Positions 1 to 8,158 of a stretch of 64,000 nucleotides of DNA are shown one piece after another (within the stretch, counting starts at the first letter, position 1; every line of letters starts with the position of its first letter). The DNA is from Parvibaculum sp. (lineage in GTDB: Bacteria > Pseudomonadota > Alphaproteobacteria > Parvibaculales > Parvibaculaceae): assembly GCA_002694985.1 (NCBI GenBank), contig NZNS01000010.1, positions 705,392 to 769,391 on the forward strand, written 5' to 3'. The notes under the pieces were generated by a model. The model was given only the letters and a program-made list of their open reading frames with translations, was not told the origin of the DNA and ran no database searches. The position numbers were made by a program, and so were the translations under genes.

Positions 1-1311
1 CAGTACTTCCTGATCGATTTCGGCGGGGTAGATATTCACGCCGCCGGAGATGATGACCTCGGCGCTGCGGCCGGTGAGAAAGAGAAATCCGTCCTCGTCG
101 ATGAAGCCCATATCGCCCATCGTGTAGAAATCGCCGCGATAAGCGCTTTCGGTTTTTTCGGGCGCCTTGAAGTATTCGAAGCGGCCCTGCTCGGGCGCCT
201 TGAAATAAACCGTACCGACCTCGTTCGCCGCGAGCGGTTTTCCCTCCTCGTCGTGAATCTCGACAATGACGCCGGGGAGCGGCTTGCCGACGCTGCCTTT
301 CTTCGCGGGAAATTCGTGGCTGTCGATGAAGATGCCGCCACCCTCCGTCGCCGCGTAATATTCATAGACGACGGGACCGAACCATTCGATAGCGCCTTCT
401 TTCACGTGGACAGGGCAAGGCGCGGCGCCGTGCAATATCCAGCGCAAGGAGGAGGTGTCGTATTTCGCTTTCGTCTCGTCGGGCAATTGCAACATGCGAT
501 GCAGCATGGTGGGGACGACATGGGTATGCGTGATGCGATGCTCGGCGACGAGACGAAGCGTTTCCTCCGCGTCCCAGCGGTCCATCAACACGCAGCCAAC
601 ACCTGCATTGATCGGAAAGGAGAGGTTCAGCGCAAGGGGCGCGGCGTGATAGAGCGGCCCCGTGACGAGGGCGAGGTCGCCTTCGCGGAAAGCAGCTGTC
701 TCGGTGAGCTTCACAAGGAGCGGGGTGACGGGCGCGGCCTGCTTGCGGAAGACGCCTTTCGGGTGGCCGGTGGTGCCGGAGGTATACAACATCTGCGAGC
801 CCATGACGGGATCGGGAAGATCGCTTGCCTCTTCCGCGGCGAGCGCATCGTCATAGGAGGCGAAGCCCTCGATCTCACCGCCGACCGCCAGCTTCGCGAC
901 GAGCGCAGGCGCCATGGAAGCGGCTTCAAGCGCACTGCCGGCAAAGCGCGCATCGGCGATGAAGGCCTTTGCCTCGCAATTATCGACGATATACCCCACT
1001 TCCGAACCCTTGAGATGCCAATTGACCGGCGTCATGCGGAAGCCACCGCGCTGGCAGGCGGCAACCGTCTCCACGAATTCGGGCCGGTTGGAACACATGA
1101 GCGCGACGGCGTCGCCCGCCTTCAGGCCTTCCCTGCGCAGGGCGCGCACGAGACGGTTCGCGTTCGCGTTGAGTTCCGCATAAGTGCGGTTGCCCGCTTG
1201 CGAGATAATCGCCGGACGATCCGGCGCCTGCGCCGCTTGCCAGGCAAGCACCATTCCCGTGGCCGCCGCTTCCTCACGCGTCCAGCTTTCCGCAGTTTCG
1301 ACAACAGACAT
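1..1311 (-). CDS. Acyl-CoA synthetase (AMP-forming), C-terminus cut by window edge
   Basis: This gene encodes an ANL-superfamily ligase that would activate a carboxylic acid to its CoA thioester through an acyl-AMP intermediate in the cytoplasm. Read leftward from the ATG at 1311 it is open to base 1, giving 437 residues. The P-loop-like motif LYTSGTTGHPKGV is present, followed by the ATE motif region (EYYAATEGG) and, near the edge, the TGRSAEVIISGGVNIYP hinge. That places the cut about 100 residues before the usual C-terminus. The substrate cannot be read from the sequence; a fatty or aromatic acid is likely because other acyl-CoA genes lie nearby. It is divergent from the LpxR-like gene, and a small dyad lies about 36 bases upstream of its start. 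Confidence 0.9.
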   Translation of the reverse strand, partial: MSVVETAESWTREEAAATGMVLAWQAAQAPDRPAIISQAGNRTYAELNANANRLVRALRREGLKAGDAVALMCSNRPEFVETVAACQRGGFRMTPVNWHLKGSEVGYIVDNCEAKAFIADARFAGSALEAASMAPALVAKLAVGGEIEGFASYDDALAAEEASDLPDPVMGSQMLYTSGTTGHPKGVFRKQAAPVTPLLVKLTETAAFREGDLALVTGPLYHAAPLALNLSFPINAGVGCVLMDRWDAEETLRLVAEHRITHTHVVPTMLHRMLQLPDETKAKYDTSSLRWILHGAAPCPVHVKEGAIEWFGPVVYEYYAATEGGGIFIDSHEFPAKKGSVGKPLPGVIVEIHDEEGKPLAANEVGTVYFKAPEQGRFEYFKAPEKTESAYRGDFYTMGDMGFIDEDGFLFLTGRSAEVIISGGVNIYPAEIDQEVL

Positions 1312-1346
1312 TCTCGATCTTCCTCTTCACTGTTCTTTTTTGTGTA

Positions 1347-1361
1347 GCACCTTACTGGTGC
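1347..1361. promoter_or_regulatory. Dyad GCACC-TTACT-GGTGC upstream of the acyl-CoA synthetase
   Basis: A perfect 5-bp inverted repeat with a 5-nt centre lies in the divergent intergenic region, about 36 bases before the acyl-CoA synthetase start. The core CCAGTAA (minus strand) recurs in a similar setting before the second acyl-CoA ligase, near 15580. It could be a regulator operator. The function is inferred. Confidence 0.3.
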
Positions 1362-1485
1362 CTTTCTTGATTTGTAGTCTGAATTATTGTTATTGGACAA
1401 GCGGGACATCCCCCACGTCAAGCCGTTCACCTAGTCAACATCCGCGCTTCATTCGAGGGCGGTTCGCTCAAGGAATATCCCCACA

Positions 1486-2544
1486 ATGCGCCTTCACCTT
1501 GCGGCTGCCTTGCTGGCCGGCCTGACGATCATCGGCGGCACCGGGGCGGCAAGGGCCCAGAGCTTCGCGGGCGGGGACCGGGAGTTTATTACCCTCCAGA
1601 CCGAAAACGATCTTTTTGCCAATGTCACGAATACGGACCGGCATTACACCAACGGGCTTCAGGCGGCCTGGCTTTCGAGGCCGCAGACGGACCTGCCGGA
1701 ATGGCTGATGGATTTTTCCTCGCCGCCCGTCTATTCGCTGCTCTTCCCGACCGGCAATTTCGACAAGAAGAGCCATCGCATCGGCGTTGCGCTCGGCCAG
1801 GCTATCTTCACCCCCGACAATACGCAGACAACCGCCTATCAGCCGAACGACCGGCCCTATGCGGCGTGGCTGCACATGACCTTTTCGCTGCAAAGCGTAC
1901 GCGCGAGCAGCGTCACGGGCGAGGCGTGGCAGGATCAGTGGAAGCTCGATGTCGGCGTGGTAGGCCCGGCGGCGCAAGGCGAGTTCGTGCAGAACAACTG
2001 GCACAAGCTGATCGGGGTGGAGGAGGCGAAGGGCTGGCGGCACCAGCTTCAAGACGAGCTGGGCATCAATCTGAGCTTCGAGCGCGCGTGGCGCAGCTCA
2101 ACCTTCGACACGCCGAGACTGTTCGGCCTGCAGACGGACTTCATTCCCTACACACTGATCTCGCTCGGCAATGTGCAGACTCATGCGGGCCTCGGCGGCA
2201 CCTTCCGCCTCGGCTTCTCGCTGCCGGACGATTTCGGACCGACGCGCGTCTATCCCGGAACGGGGGCGGAGTGGTTCGAGCCGAGGGGAGAGGGATGCAA
2301 CTGCTATCTTTTTGCCGGTGTCGAAGGCCGCGCGGTGGCCCGCGATATTTTCCTCGACGGCAACACGTTTCGCGACAGCCCGAGCATCGACAAGCGCAGC
2401 TTGGTCTACGACGCGAAGCTCGGCGCTGTTTTCGTGATCTGGGATACGCGCGTTTCCTACACGCATGTCTTCCGCAGCCGGGAATATGACGGCCAACCGA
2501 AGCCCGATCAGTTCGGGTCGATCACGTTCAACTTCGCACTCTAG
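1486..2544 (+). CDS. LpxR-like lipid A deacylase family outer membrane protein
   Basis: This is a 352-residue protein of the LpxR/DUF2219 family. Known members are outer-membrane beta-barrel enzymes that remove the 3'-acyloxyacyl group from lipid A. Residues 1-24 form a signal peptide ending in ARAQ. The early family signature is visible: TENDLF near residue 40 and TDRHYTNG near residue 50 supply the conserved Asn, Asp and Thr/Ser active-site positions. The length matches the family, slightly over 300 mature residues, and the C-terminus ends in an aromatic-rich strand with terminal ...FNFAL, as in porin-type barrels. The catalytic assignment follows the family and has not been shown here. The gene stands alone, divergent from the acyl-CoA synthetase. 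Confidence 0.8.
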   Translation: MRLHLAAALLAGLTIIGGTGAARAQSFAGGDREFITLQTENDLFANVTNTDRHYTNGLQAAWLSRPQTDLPEWLMDFSSPPVYSLLFPTGNFDKKSHRIGVALGQAIFTPDNTQTTAYQPNDRPYAAWLHMTFSLQSVRASSVTGEAWQDQWKLDVGVVGPAAQGEFVQNNWHKLIGVEEAKGWRHQLQDELGINLSFERAWRSSTFDTPRLFGLQTDFIPYTLISLGNVQTHAGLGGTFRLGFSLPDDFGPTRVYPGTGAEWFEPRGEGCNCYLFAGVEGRAVARDIFLDGNTFRDSPSIDKRSLVYDAKLGAVFVIWDTRVSYTHVFRSREYDGQPKPDQFGSITFNFAL

Positions 2545-2668
2545 ACAGATCGCGAGAGAGGCCGCAGTTCACTCCGGCTTCGTTCCATAATGCGATTGAT
2601 CTTGTCTTTGCCGCGCGGCTTCGCATGATGGGCGCAACGCCTGTCTTATTGCAGAAGAAGAAATTTCC

Positions 2669-3811
2669 ATGACCCTGCCGCTGATATCCGCCGACAATAC
2701 ATTCGGCCTGCTATTCGCCTTTCTGGGCCTCGCCGCTTTCGGCTTCTGGTCAGAGCGGACAAAAGCCGGTCAATGGATATCAGGGGTGATCCTGACGATC
2801 CTCGCGGGCACGCTGGCGGCCAATCTGCGCATCGTGCCCTTCGCATCGGATTTTCACGACATGGTCTGGACCTATGCGGTGTCGCTCGCCATTCCGCTGC
2901 TGCTCTTCAAGGCGGACCTGAAAAAAATCCTGCCGGAAAGCGGCCGCATGCTGATCGCCTTTGCCCTCGCGGTCACGGGCACCATCGCGGGCGTGCTTGC
3001 AGGCTTCGCGCTGATCGACATGGGGCCCCAGGGGCACCTCGTCGCGGGTGCGCTCGGCGCGAGCTGGATCGGCGGGTCGATGAATTTCGCCGCTGTCTCC
3101 CAGGCGACCGGCCTCAGCGAGAACGGCGCGCTGACGGCGGCAACGGCAGCGGCAGACAATGTGATGGCGACGTTCTTCATCGCGCTGCTGCTGATCCTGC
3201 CGGGCTGGAAACTTCTCACACGTCTCATTCCTTCGAAGATCATCGCGGCGGAGGAATATGAGCATGCGCATGAGGCGGAAGAGGAAAAACACCCGCTGGA
3301 CATGGGCGCGCTGACCCTTCTGCTGTTTCTCTCCGCAGCCTGCTGCTTCGCGGGCTTCGAGGTGGCGGCGCTGCTCGGCATACCGAAATTCGGCGTCCTT
3401 TTCGTTACCATCGCGGCGCTTCTCGTCGCCAATGTCTTTCCGCGCCAGATGGAGCGGCTGCATGGCGGCTTCGATCTCGGCATGTTTTTCATGTATGTGT
3501 TTTTCGGCGTGATCGGCGCGGCGGCGAATGTCGTCCTCATGGTCGAGACGGCACTGCCTATCTTCGGGTTTGTCTTCGTCATGGCGGCAGTGCATCTCGT
3601 CTTCGTGCTGACAGGCGCGAAACTCTTCCGTATCGACCTTGCCGAAGCACTCGTCATTTCAAATGCGGTTGCCGTGGGCCCTGCGACGGCGGCGGCCATG
3701 GCGGCGGGGCGGCGCTGGCGCGCGCTCGTCACACCCGGCATCATGCTCGGCGTGCTGGGCTATGCGATCGCAAATTTTGCCGGTGTCGCGCTGGCGCAAT
3801 TTCTCGGCTGA
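2669..3811 (+). CDS. DUF819 family integral membrane protein
   Basis: A 380-residue polytopic inner-membrane protein of the DUF819 (YjcL-like) family, with about ten hydrophobic segments. A hydrophilic, acidic and histidine-containing cytoplasmic loop lies near residues 190-215 (EEYEHAHEAEEEKHP). Conserved glycine-rich stretches such as GASWIGGSMNFAAV near residue 130 resemble transporter helices. DUF819 proteins are distantly related to secondary carriers, but the substrate is unknown and the neighbours give no clue. The start ATG at 2669 follows a purine-rich GAAGAAGAAA stretch. The end is about 90 bases before the crotonase gene, which may be co-transcribed. Confidence 0.8.
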   Translation: MTLPLISADNTFGLLFAFLGLAAFGFWSERTKAGQWISGVILTILAGTLAANLRIVPFASDFHDMVWTYAVSLAIPLLLFKADLKKILPESGRMLIAFALAVTGTIAGVLAGFALIDMGPQGHLVAGALGASWIGGSMNFAAVSQATGLSENGALTAATAAADNVMATFFIALLLILPGWKLLTRLIPSKIIAAEEYEHAHEAEEEKHPLDMGALTLLLFLSAACCFAGFEVAALLGIPKFGVLFVTIAALLVANVFPRQMERLHGGFDLGMFFMYVFFGVIGAAANVVLMVETALPIFGFVFVMAAVHLVFVLTGAKLFRIDLAEALVISNAVAVGPATAAAMAAGRRWRALVTPGIMLGVLGYAIANFAGVALAQFLG

Positions 3812-3899
3812 TCCGGGACTGATCCGGGGGCCGATTGCGAGCCCTCCCCAATCCCGATAGAACGGCGGCACCGCCATTCACGCCAAGTGGAGAAAGCCC

Positions 3900-4685
3900 A
3901 TGTCCGAGCCCGTCATTCTCGTCGAGAAATCCGGCGCTATCGCGACCGTCACGCTGAACCGTCCGAACGCGATGAATGCGCTATCGCGCGACCTGCGCAC
4001 GGCCATTGCCGAAACATTCGAGCAGCTCGAAGCGGATGAAAACATTCGCGTCGCGATCCTGACGGGCGCGGGCAAGGCCTTCTGCGCGGGGCTCGACCTG
4101 AAGGAACTGAGCGGCGATGCAAGTGTGGGGGGCGACGTCAACTCGACCGTGAACGACAAAGACCCGGTAACCTCCATCGGCCGTTTCTCCGGCCCCGTTA
4201 TCGGCGCGATCAACGGCGTCGCTATCACCGGCGGCTTCGAGCTGGCGCTGGCCTGCGACGTGCTCGTCTGTTCGGAGAATGCACGGTTTGCGGACACGCA
4301 TGCGCGTGTCGGCATCCTGCCGGGCTGGGGTCTCAGTCAGAAACTCAGCCGCGCCATCGGCATCTATCGCGCAAAGGAGCTTTCGCTCACGGGCAATTTC
4401 CTCAACGCGCAACAAGCCGAGGAATGGGGCCTGATCAACCGCGTCGTGACGGCGGAAGAACTTCTGCCCGTCTGCCGCAAGCTCGCCGAGGACATGCTCT
4501 CTGTCCTGCCGGAATGCCTGCCCGCCTACAAGAAGCTCATCGATGACGGCTTTGCCGAGAGCTTCGGCGACGGGCTGAAGACGGAACGCACGGTGTCGAG
4601 CGCGGCAAACAAATCGGTCTCGCCGGACGCGATTGCCGAACGCCGCGCGGGCGTTCAGAACCGTGGCAAGCAACAAACATCCTGA
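3900..4685 (+). CDS. Enoyl-CoA hydratase/isomerase family protein (crotonase fold)
   Basis: A 261-residue crotonase-superfamily protein acting on acyl-CoA thioesters in the cytoplasm. The oxyanion-hole region is visible at AFCAGLDL near residue 62. The first catalytic glutamate is kept in GGFELALACD near residue 120. The second catalytic glutamate of classical hydratases (PE in FGQPEI) is replaced: the aligned stretch is FADTHARVGILPGWG, with histidine in its place. The protein may therefore catalyse a different crotonase reaction, so a strict hydratase label is unsafe. GGAG lies correctly upstream of the ATG. It converges with the phytochrome gene with only two bases between the stop codons. 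Confidence 0.85.
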   Translation: MSEPVILVEKSGAIATVTLNRPNAMNALSRDLRTAIAETFEQLEADENIRVAILTGAGKAFCAGLDLKELSGDASVGGDVNSTVNDKDPVTSIGRFSGPVIGAINGVAITGGFELALACDVLVCSENARFADTHARVGILPGWGLSQKLSRAIGIYRAKELSLTGNFLNAQQAEEWGLINRVVTAEELLPVCRKLAEDMLSVLPECLPAYKKLIDDGFAESFGDGLKTERTVSSAANKSVSPDAIAERRAGVQNRGKQQTS

Positions 4686-4687
4686 GG

Positions 4688-7234
4688 TCAGCCGCGCCCG
4701 ATAAGCTGCGCTAGCTGGCGTGAGATCGTCATCGCGTCGTAAGGCTTGCGCACGATCGGCATGGAGATGAACCGTTCAGGCAACATCGAGCGGTCGCCAT
4801 ATCCGGTGGCGAATGCGAAAGGTATGCCGCGCTCGAGAAGTTCTTCGGCGATACCGGCAGATGTGCCCTTGCCGAGATTGACGTCGAGAATGGCGGCATC
4901 CGGCCGGAAATTTTCGAGACGCGCCAGCGCCTCTTCCACAGAGGCAGCCGTTTCCGTTCTTTCCACGCCCCTGTCGGCGAGGATCTGTTCAAGGTCGAGC
5001 GCAATCAGCATTTCGTCCTCGACAATGAGGACATGCGTTCCTTCGAGAACGCGCTCACCCACGGGAGAGACGGGCTCTTCCTGCGGGCGCACGGGCGCCG
5101 GTGCGCCGCCTGCCAGCAGATGACGGCCGGGGATCAGAAATCTCGCGTGCAGACCGCCGGGATTGAACTCGGTATGGCTTTCCCCTCCGAGATCGAAGGG
5201 GATGCTCCGCTCGATCAGAACGCTGCCGAAGCCACGCCTCGAGGGCGGCGAGACTTCCGGTCCGCCCTCCTCTTTCCACTCGATCACGCAGGCACCGCTC
5301 TCGTCGAGCGACCATGCGACCGTGACCTGCCCGCCTGCCTGTGACAGGGCGCCATATTTGGCGGCGTTGGTCGAAAGCTCGTGCAGCATCAGCGCCATGA
5401 CGGAAAAGGCACGGGCATCGAGCCAGACAGGATCGCCTTCGAGACGGATCGAATTGGCTTCCCCCTCATATGGCGATAATTCCGCTTCAAGCAGCCCCTT
5501 CAGTCCACCGCCGCCATCGCTGCGCACCACCTGATCATGCGCGAAGGCCAGGGCCTGAATCCGGCCGCGCAAGGCATTGACATAATTTTCGAGCGTCTGG
5601 TTCTTCCCGCCAGGGTGAGTGATCAAGGACTTGATGACTGCGAGGATATTTTTTACCCGGTGGTTGAGTTCCTCGTTCAGCATCCGCTGGCGCAGATCCG
5701 CCTTCGAACGCTCATCCGTGAGCAGTTCGTTGTGATGAAGCACGATTTCGACAAGCGCGGCGCGAACAGCCTCGGCAATGTCCCGATCCTCGTCAATCCA
5801 GGGACTCGACTGGAGGCGGACGGTCTCCTTCCAGATATCGAAGCTCTTGCGCGGCGTCAGCCGGTCGCCCAGCGGTCCCGTTTCGTAGGATTTTTCCGGG
5901 TTGCCCGCCCAGTCGAGCGTGTGGACGATTTCCTTGCGGAAGAAAAAGAGATAGTCGCGGGGACGCTGCGAAAGCGGCACCACCAACATGCCTGCGCCTT
6001 GGGCCGCATAGGCTTCGGCGTTCGGCAGTTCGTCAGCCAGGCAATGGGTGGACCAGATGCGGCCTTTCGCCATTTTCTCGGCCAGCGAGACGATGCCGGA
6101 CACAGCACCGTCGGGCGGCGCCGTTCCGGTTGTGCTCCAGCTGCCGTTGAACCATATGCCGACACCATCGCAGGGCATGAGACGCGCGAAATCCGGCAGA
6201 TTCTCGCGCAGCGTCTTGCCTATGTCGGTTGTGCGCGATGCAATCCGCAGAAACCTGTCGAGCGAGGCGCGGGCATGCGTTGCCGCTTCCAGCTTTCGCT
6301 TCTGCTTGAGCGTGTTGAGATGCAGGGAGAAAAACTCGCCGAACATTTCGGCGGCGACGCGCTCTGCCATGGCCAGCACACGGGGGCTGTAATGATGGCA
6401 GGCGATCAAGCCCCAAAGCTTCCCGTCGACGATGACGGAAATCGACATGGACGCTTCGACGCCCATATTCCGCAGATACTCGCAATGAACGGGCGAAACG
6501 CTGCGCAGATGCGCGAAGGAAAGATCGAGCGGGTTTCCCGCCGCGTCGAATTCCGGCTCAAGCGCAACGCGTATGCAGTCCGCATCGGAGATGATGCGGA
6601 TCGTGTTCTTCACGTAAAGTGCGCGCGCCTGCACAGGAATATCGCCTGCCGGGAAGAACTGCCCGAGGAAGCTCTCCAGATCCGAACGCTTCGCCTCGCT
6701 GACGACCTTGCCTGCCCCGTCCTGCTCGAAGCGATAGACCATGACGCGGTCATAGCCGAGCAAGGCGCGCACGATGCGCGAAGTATTGCGCACAAGATCA
6801 TCGACATCGTTGATGGAGATGATCCGCCCGATGAGATTGCGCGCGATGTCCAGCGGCTGGAGCGGCGCGGCATCATCGACCGGCTCAAACTCCACAATGA
6901 CCCCTTCAGTACCCCGATGAACCGCAACGTCATATGTACGGCCGGAGGAAAGCCCCAGCCCGAAGACAAGCGCGGGACGCGACGTGTCCCCACCGGCATT
7001 GGCAAGCGCATTCCTGATGGTGTGCAGGGCTTCCTCGCCGATGACATCGGCAAGCGGCAAACCGTTCGGATTGCCCTCGAGCGCAAGGAGGTCCGGCGCA
7101 TTCAACGAGTGCCGCATGATGGTCATCACGGCAGGATCGCAGGCGAGCAGACAACCATGCGGCTGAATGCTGCCTGGTATATGGATCGGCTCACGATCGC
7201 AATTCGTCAGATTAACGGTCTCGTCGGGTCTCAT
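4688..7234 (-). CDS. bphP: Bacteriophytochrome hybrid kinase: PAS-GAF-PHY, HWE kinase, receiver
   Basis: An 848-residue red/far-red photoreceptor. Cys12, in NLTNCDREPIHIPGSIQPHG, is the expected biliverdin attachment site of bacteriophytochromes. A PAS2 domain (about 1-110), a GAF domain with the FFPAGDIPVQAR motif, and a PHY domain (about 320-490) follow. The kinase H-box, ELNHRVKNILAVIKSL, is of the HWE/HisKA2 type. The C-terminal receiver (about 725-845) has the phosphoacceptor context AILDVNLGKG and the signature FAFATGYG, typical of alphaproteobacterial FATGUY receivers. It is co-transcribed with the upstream heme oxygenase gene through an ATGA overlap, so chromophore and sensor are made together. 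No separate response regulator or promoter target is next to it, so the output is not visible here. Confidence 0.95.
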   Translation of the reverse strand: MRPDETVNLTNCDREPIHIPGSIQPHGCLLACDPAVMTIMRHSLNAPDLLALEGNPNGLPLADVIGEEALHTIRNALANAGGDTSRPALVFGLGLSSGRTYDVAVHRGTEGVIVEFEPVDDAAPLQPLDIARNLIGRIISINDVDDLVRNTSRIVRALLGYDRVMVYRFEQDGAGKVVSEAKRSDLESFLGQFFPAGDIPVQARALYVKNTIRIISDADCIRVALEPEFDAAGNPLDLSFAHLRSVSPVHCEYLRNMGVEASMSISVIVDGKLWGLIACHHYSPRVLAMAERVAAEMFGEFFSLHLNTLKQKRKLEAATHARASLDRFLRIASRTTDIGKTLRENLPDFARLMPCDGVGIWFNGSWSTTGTAPPDGAVSGIVSLAEKMAKGRIWSTHCLADELPNAEAYAAQGAGMLVVPLSQRPRDYLFFFRKEIVHTLDWAGNPEKSYETGPLGDRLTPRKSFDIWKETVRLQSSPWIDEDRDIAEAVRAALVEIVLHHNELLTDERSKADLRQRMLNEELNHRVKNILAVIKSLITHPGGKNQTLENYVNALRGRIQALAFAHDQVVRSDGGGGLKGLLEAELSPYEGEANSIRLEGDPVWLDARAFSVMALMLHELSTNAAKYGALSQAGGQVTVAWSLDESGACVIEWKEEGGPEVSPPSRRGFGSVLIERSIPFDLGGESHTEFNPGGLHARFLIPGRHLLAGGAPAPVRPQEEPVSPVGERVLEGTHVLIVEDEMLIALDLEQILADRGVERTETAASVEEALARLENFRPDAAILDVNLGKGTSAGIAEELLERGIPFAFATGYGDRSMLPERFISMPIVRKPYDAMTISRQLAQLIGRG

Positions 7235-7833
7235 GCTTTTTTCGCCAGATCCTTCGACAGTTCTTTCGTCAGGCGCCGCTCCGCGAGAGCGAAGGCCAGA
7301 AGGGAGGCGTTTCCCGCCTCATCCCTGTCCAGCTCTTCCTTCTCCAGCTCCTGGCCCGCGCGCTCCATGATATTCACGAAGTTCCGCCAGCTTTCCCTGT
7401 CCTGCGTTTGCAATGCGAGGTGGCGGGCGCCGAATTTTTCGTCCAGCCCGAGTTCTTTTGCCCTGCCGAAAAGAAGGCGCGCGCCGAGCGCGGATCCTTC
7501 AAGCACATAGAGCGTACCGAGCAATGCCGCCGCATTTTCCAATGCATGACCAAGATCGTGACGGCGATAAGGCGCTTCCGGCGCGTCCATGCCGAGATCG
7601 CGCAAATCCGCACGAAGCGCCGGGGCGATCCGGCAGGGACGCCAGTCTCCGAACCAGGCAGGATATTCCGCATTCATCACGGCATCTTCCGCCGCTTCGC
7701 GGAAGGCGAGCATGCCCGGCAGATAGCGCCGATAGGCCTCGCGCGTCTCAAACCCGCCAATCGAGCTGTCCAGACGCGCATGCATCTCGGCCGTGCGCTC
7801 ACGCAGATGGAACCTTATGGAATTGCTGGACAA
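7231..7833 (-). CDS. bphO: Heme oxygenase, biliverdin-forming (BphO type)
   Basis: A 200-residue all-helical heme oxygenase that opens heme to biliverdin, CO and iron in the cytoplasm. The early segment RTAEMHARLDSS carries the expected proximal histidine (residue 18). The distal-helix motif appears as TLYVLEGSALGARLL around residue 115. The size fits the bacterial BphO/HmuO group. The stop overlaps the start of the bacteriophytochrome by four bases (ATGA), which strongly supports a role in supplying biliverdin to that photoreceptor rather than iron scavenging. No heme-uptake genes are nearby. The C-terminus is lysine-rich (KELSKDLAKKA). Confidence 0.93.
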   Translation of the reverse strand: MSSNSIRFHLRERTAEMHARLDSSIGGFETREAYRRYLPGMLAFREAAEDAVMNAEYPAWFGDWRPCRIAPALRADLRDLGMDAPEAPYRRHDLGHALENAAALLGTLYVLEGSALGARLLFGRAKELGLDEKFGARHLALQTQDRESWRNFVNIMERAGQELEKEELDRDEAGNASLLAFALAERRLTKELSKDLAKKA

Positions 7834-8158
7834 AACGACCGCCTCCGGGAGCAGCTCATAAATGGAGCATCTCCCGTGGGTTCTCCCCGGGGTGGACGCG
7901 CAAAAAACACTATCTCAAATGATCGTTTTAGTCATCCGTATGCGCTGGCGTGTGCGCCGGGCGGGCCTTGCATCGCGGATTCATGGCCGGTATTAGCCGG
8001 CGCGCATCCGGACCTCTTCCCCATAAGTCCGAGGGGAAATCAGCGGGGACGACAAAAGAACAGGCAGATTGCGGGTAAAGTTCCTCACTTCGCGTCTGCG
8101 CCGGAAATCCGCTATTATCCTTCCCGAAGCCATCAGAGCATTCCGGGAGGAAACCCTT

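Noticed and set aside
5537..7510. A 657-residue plus-strand open frame opposite the phytochrome
   Set aside because: Shadow of a well-supported multi-domain gene; no ribosome site and no recognisable domain.
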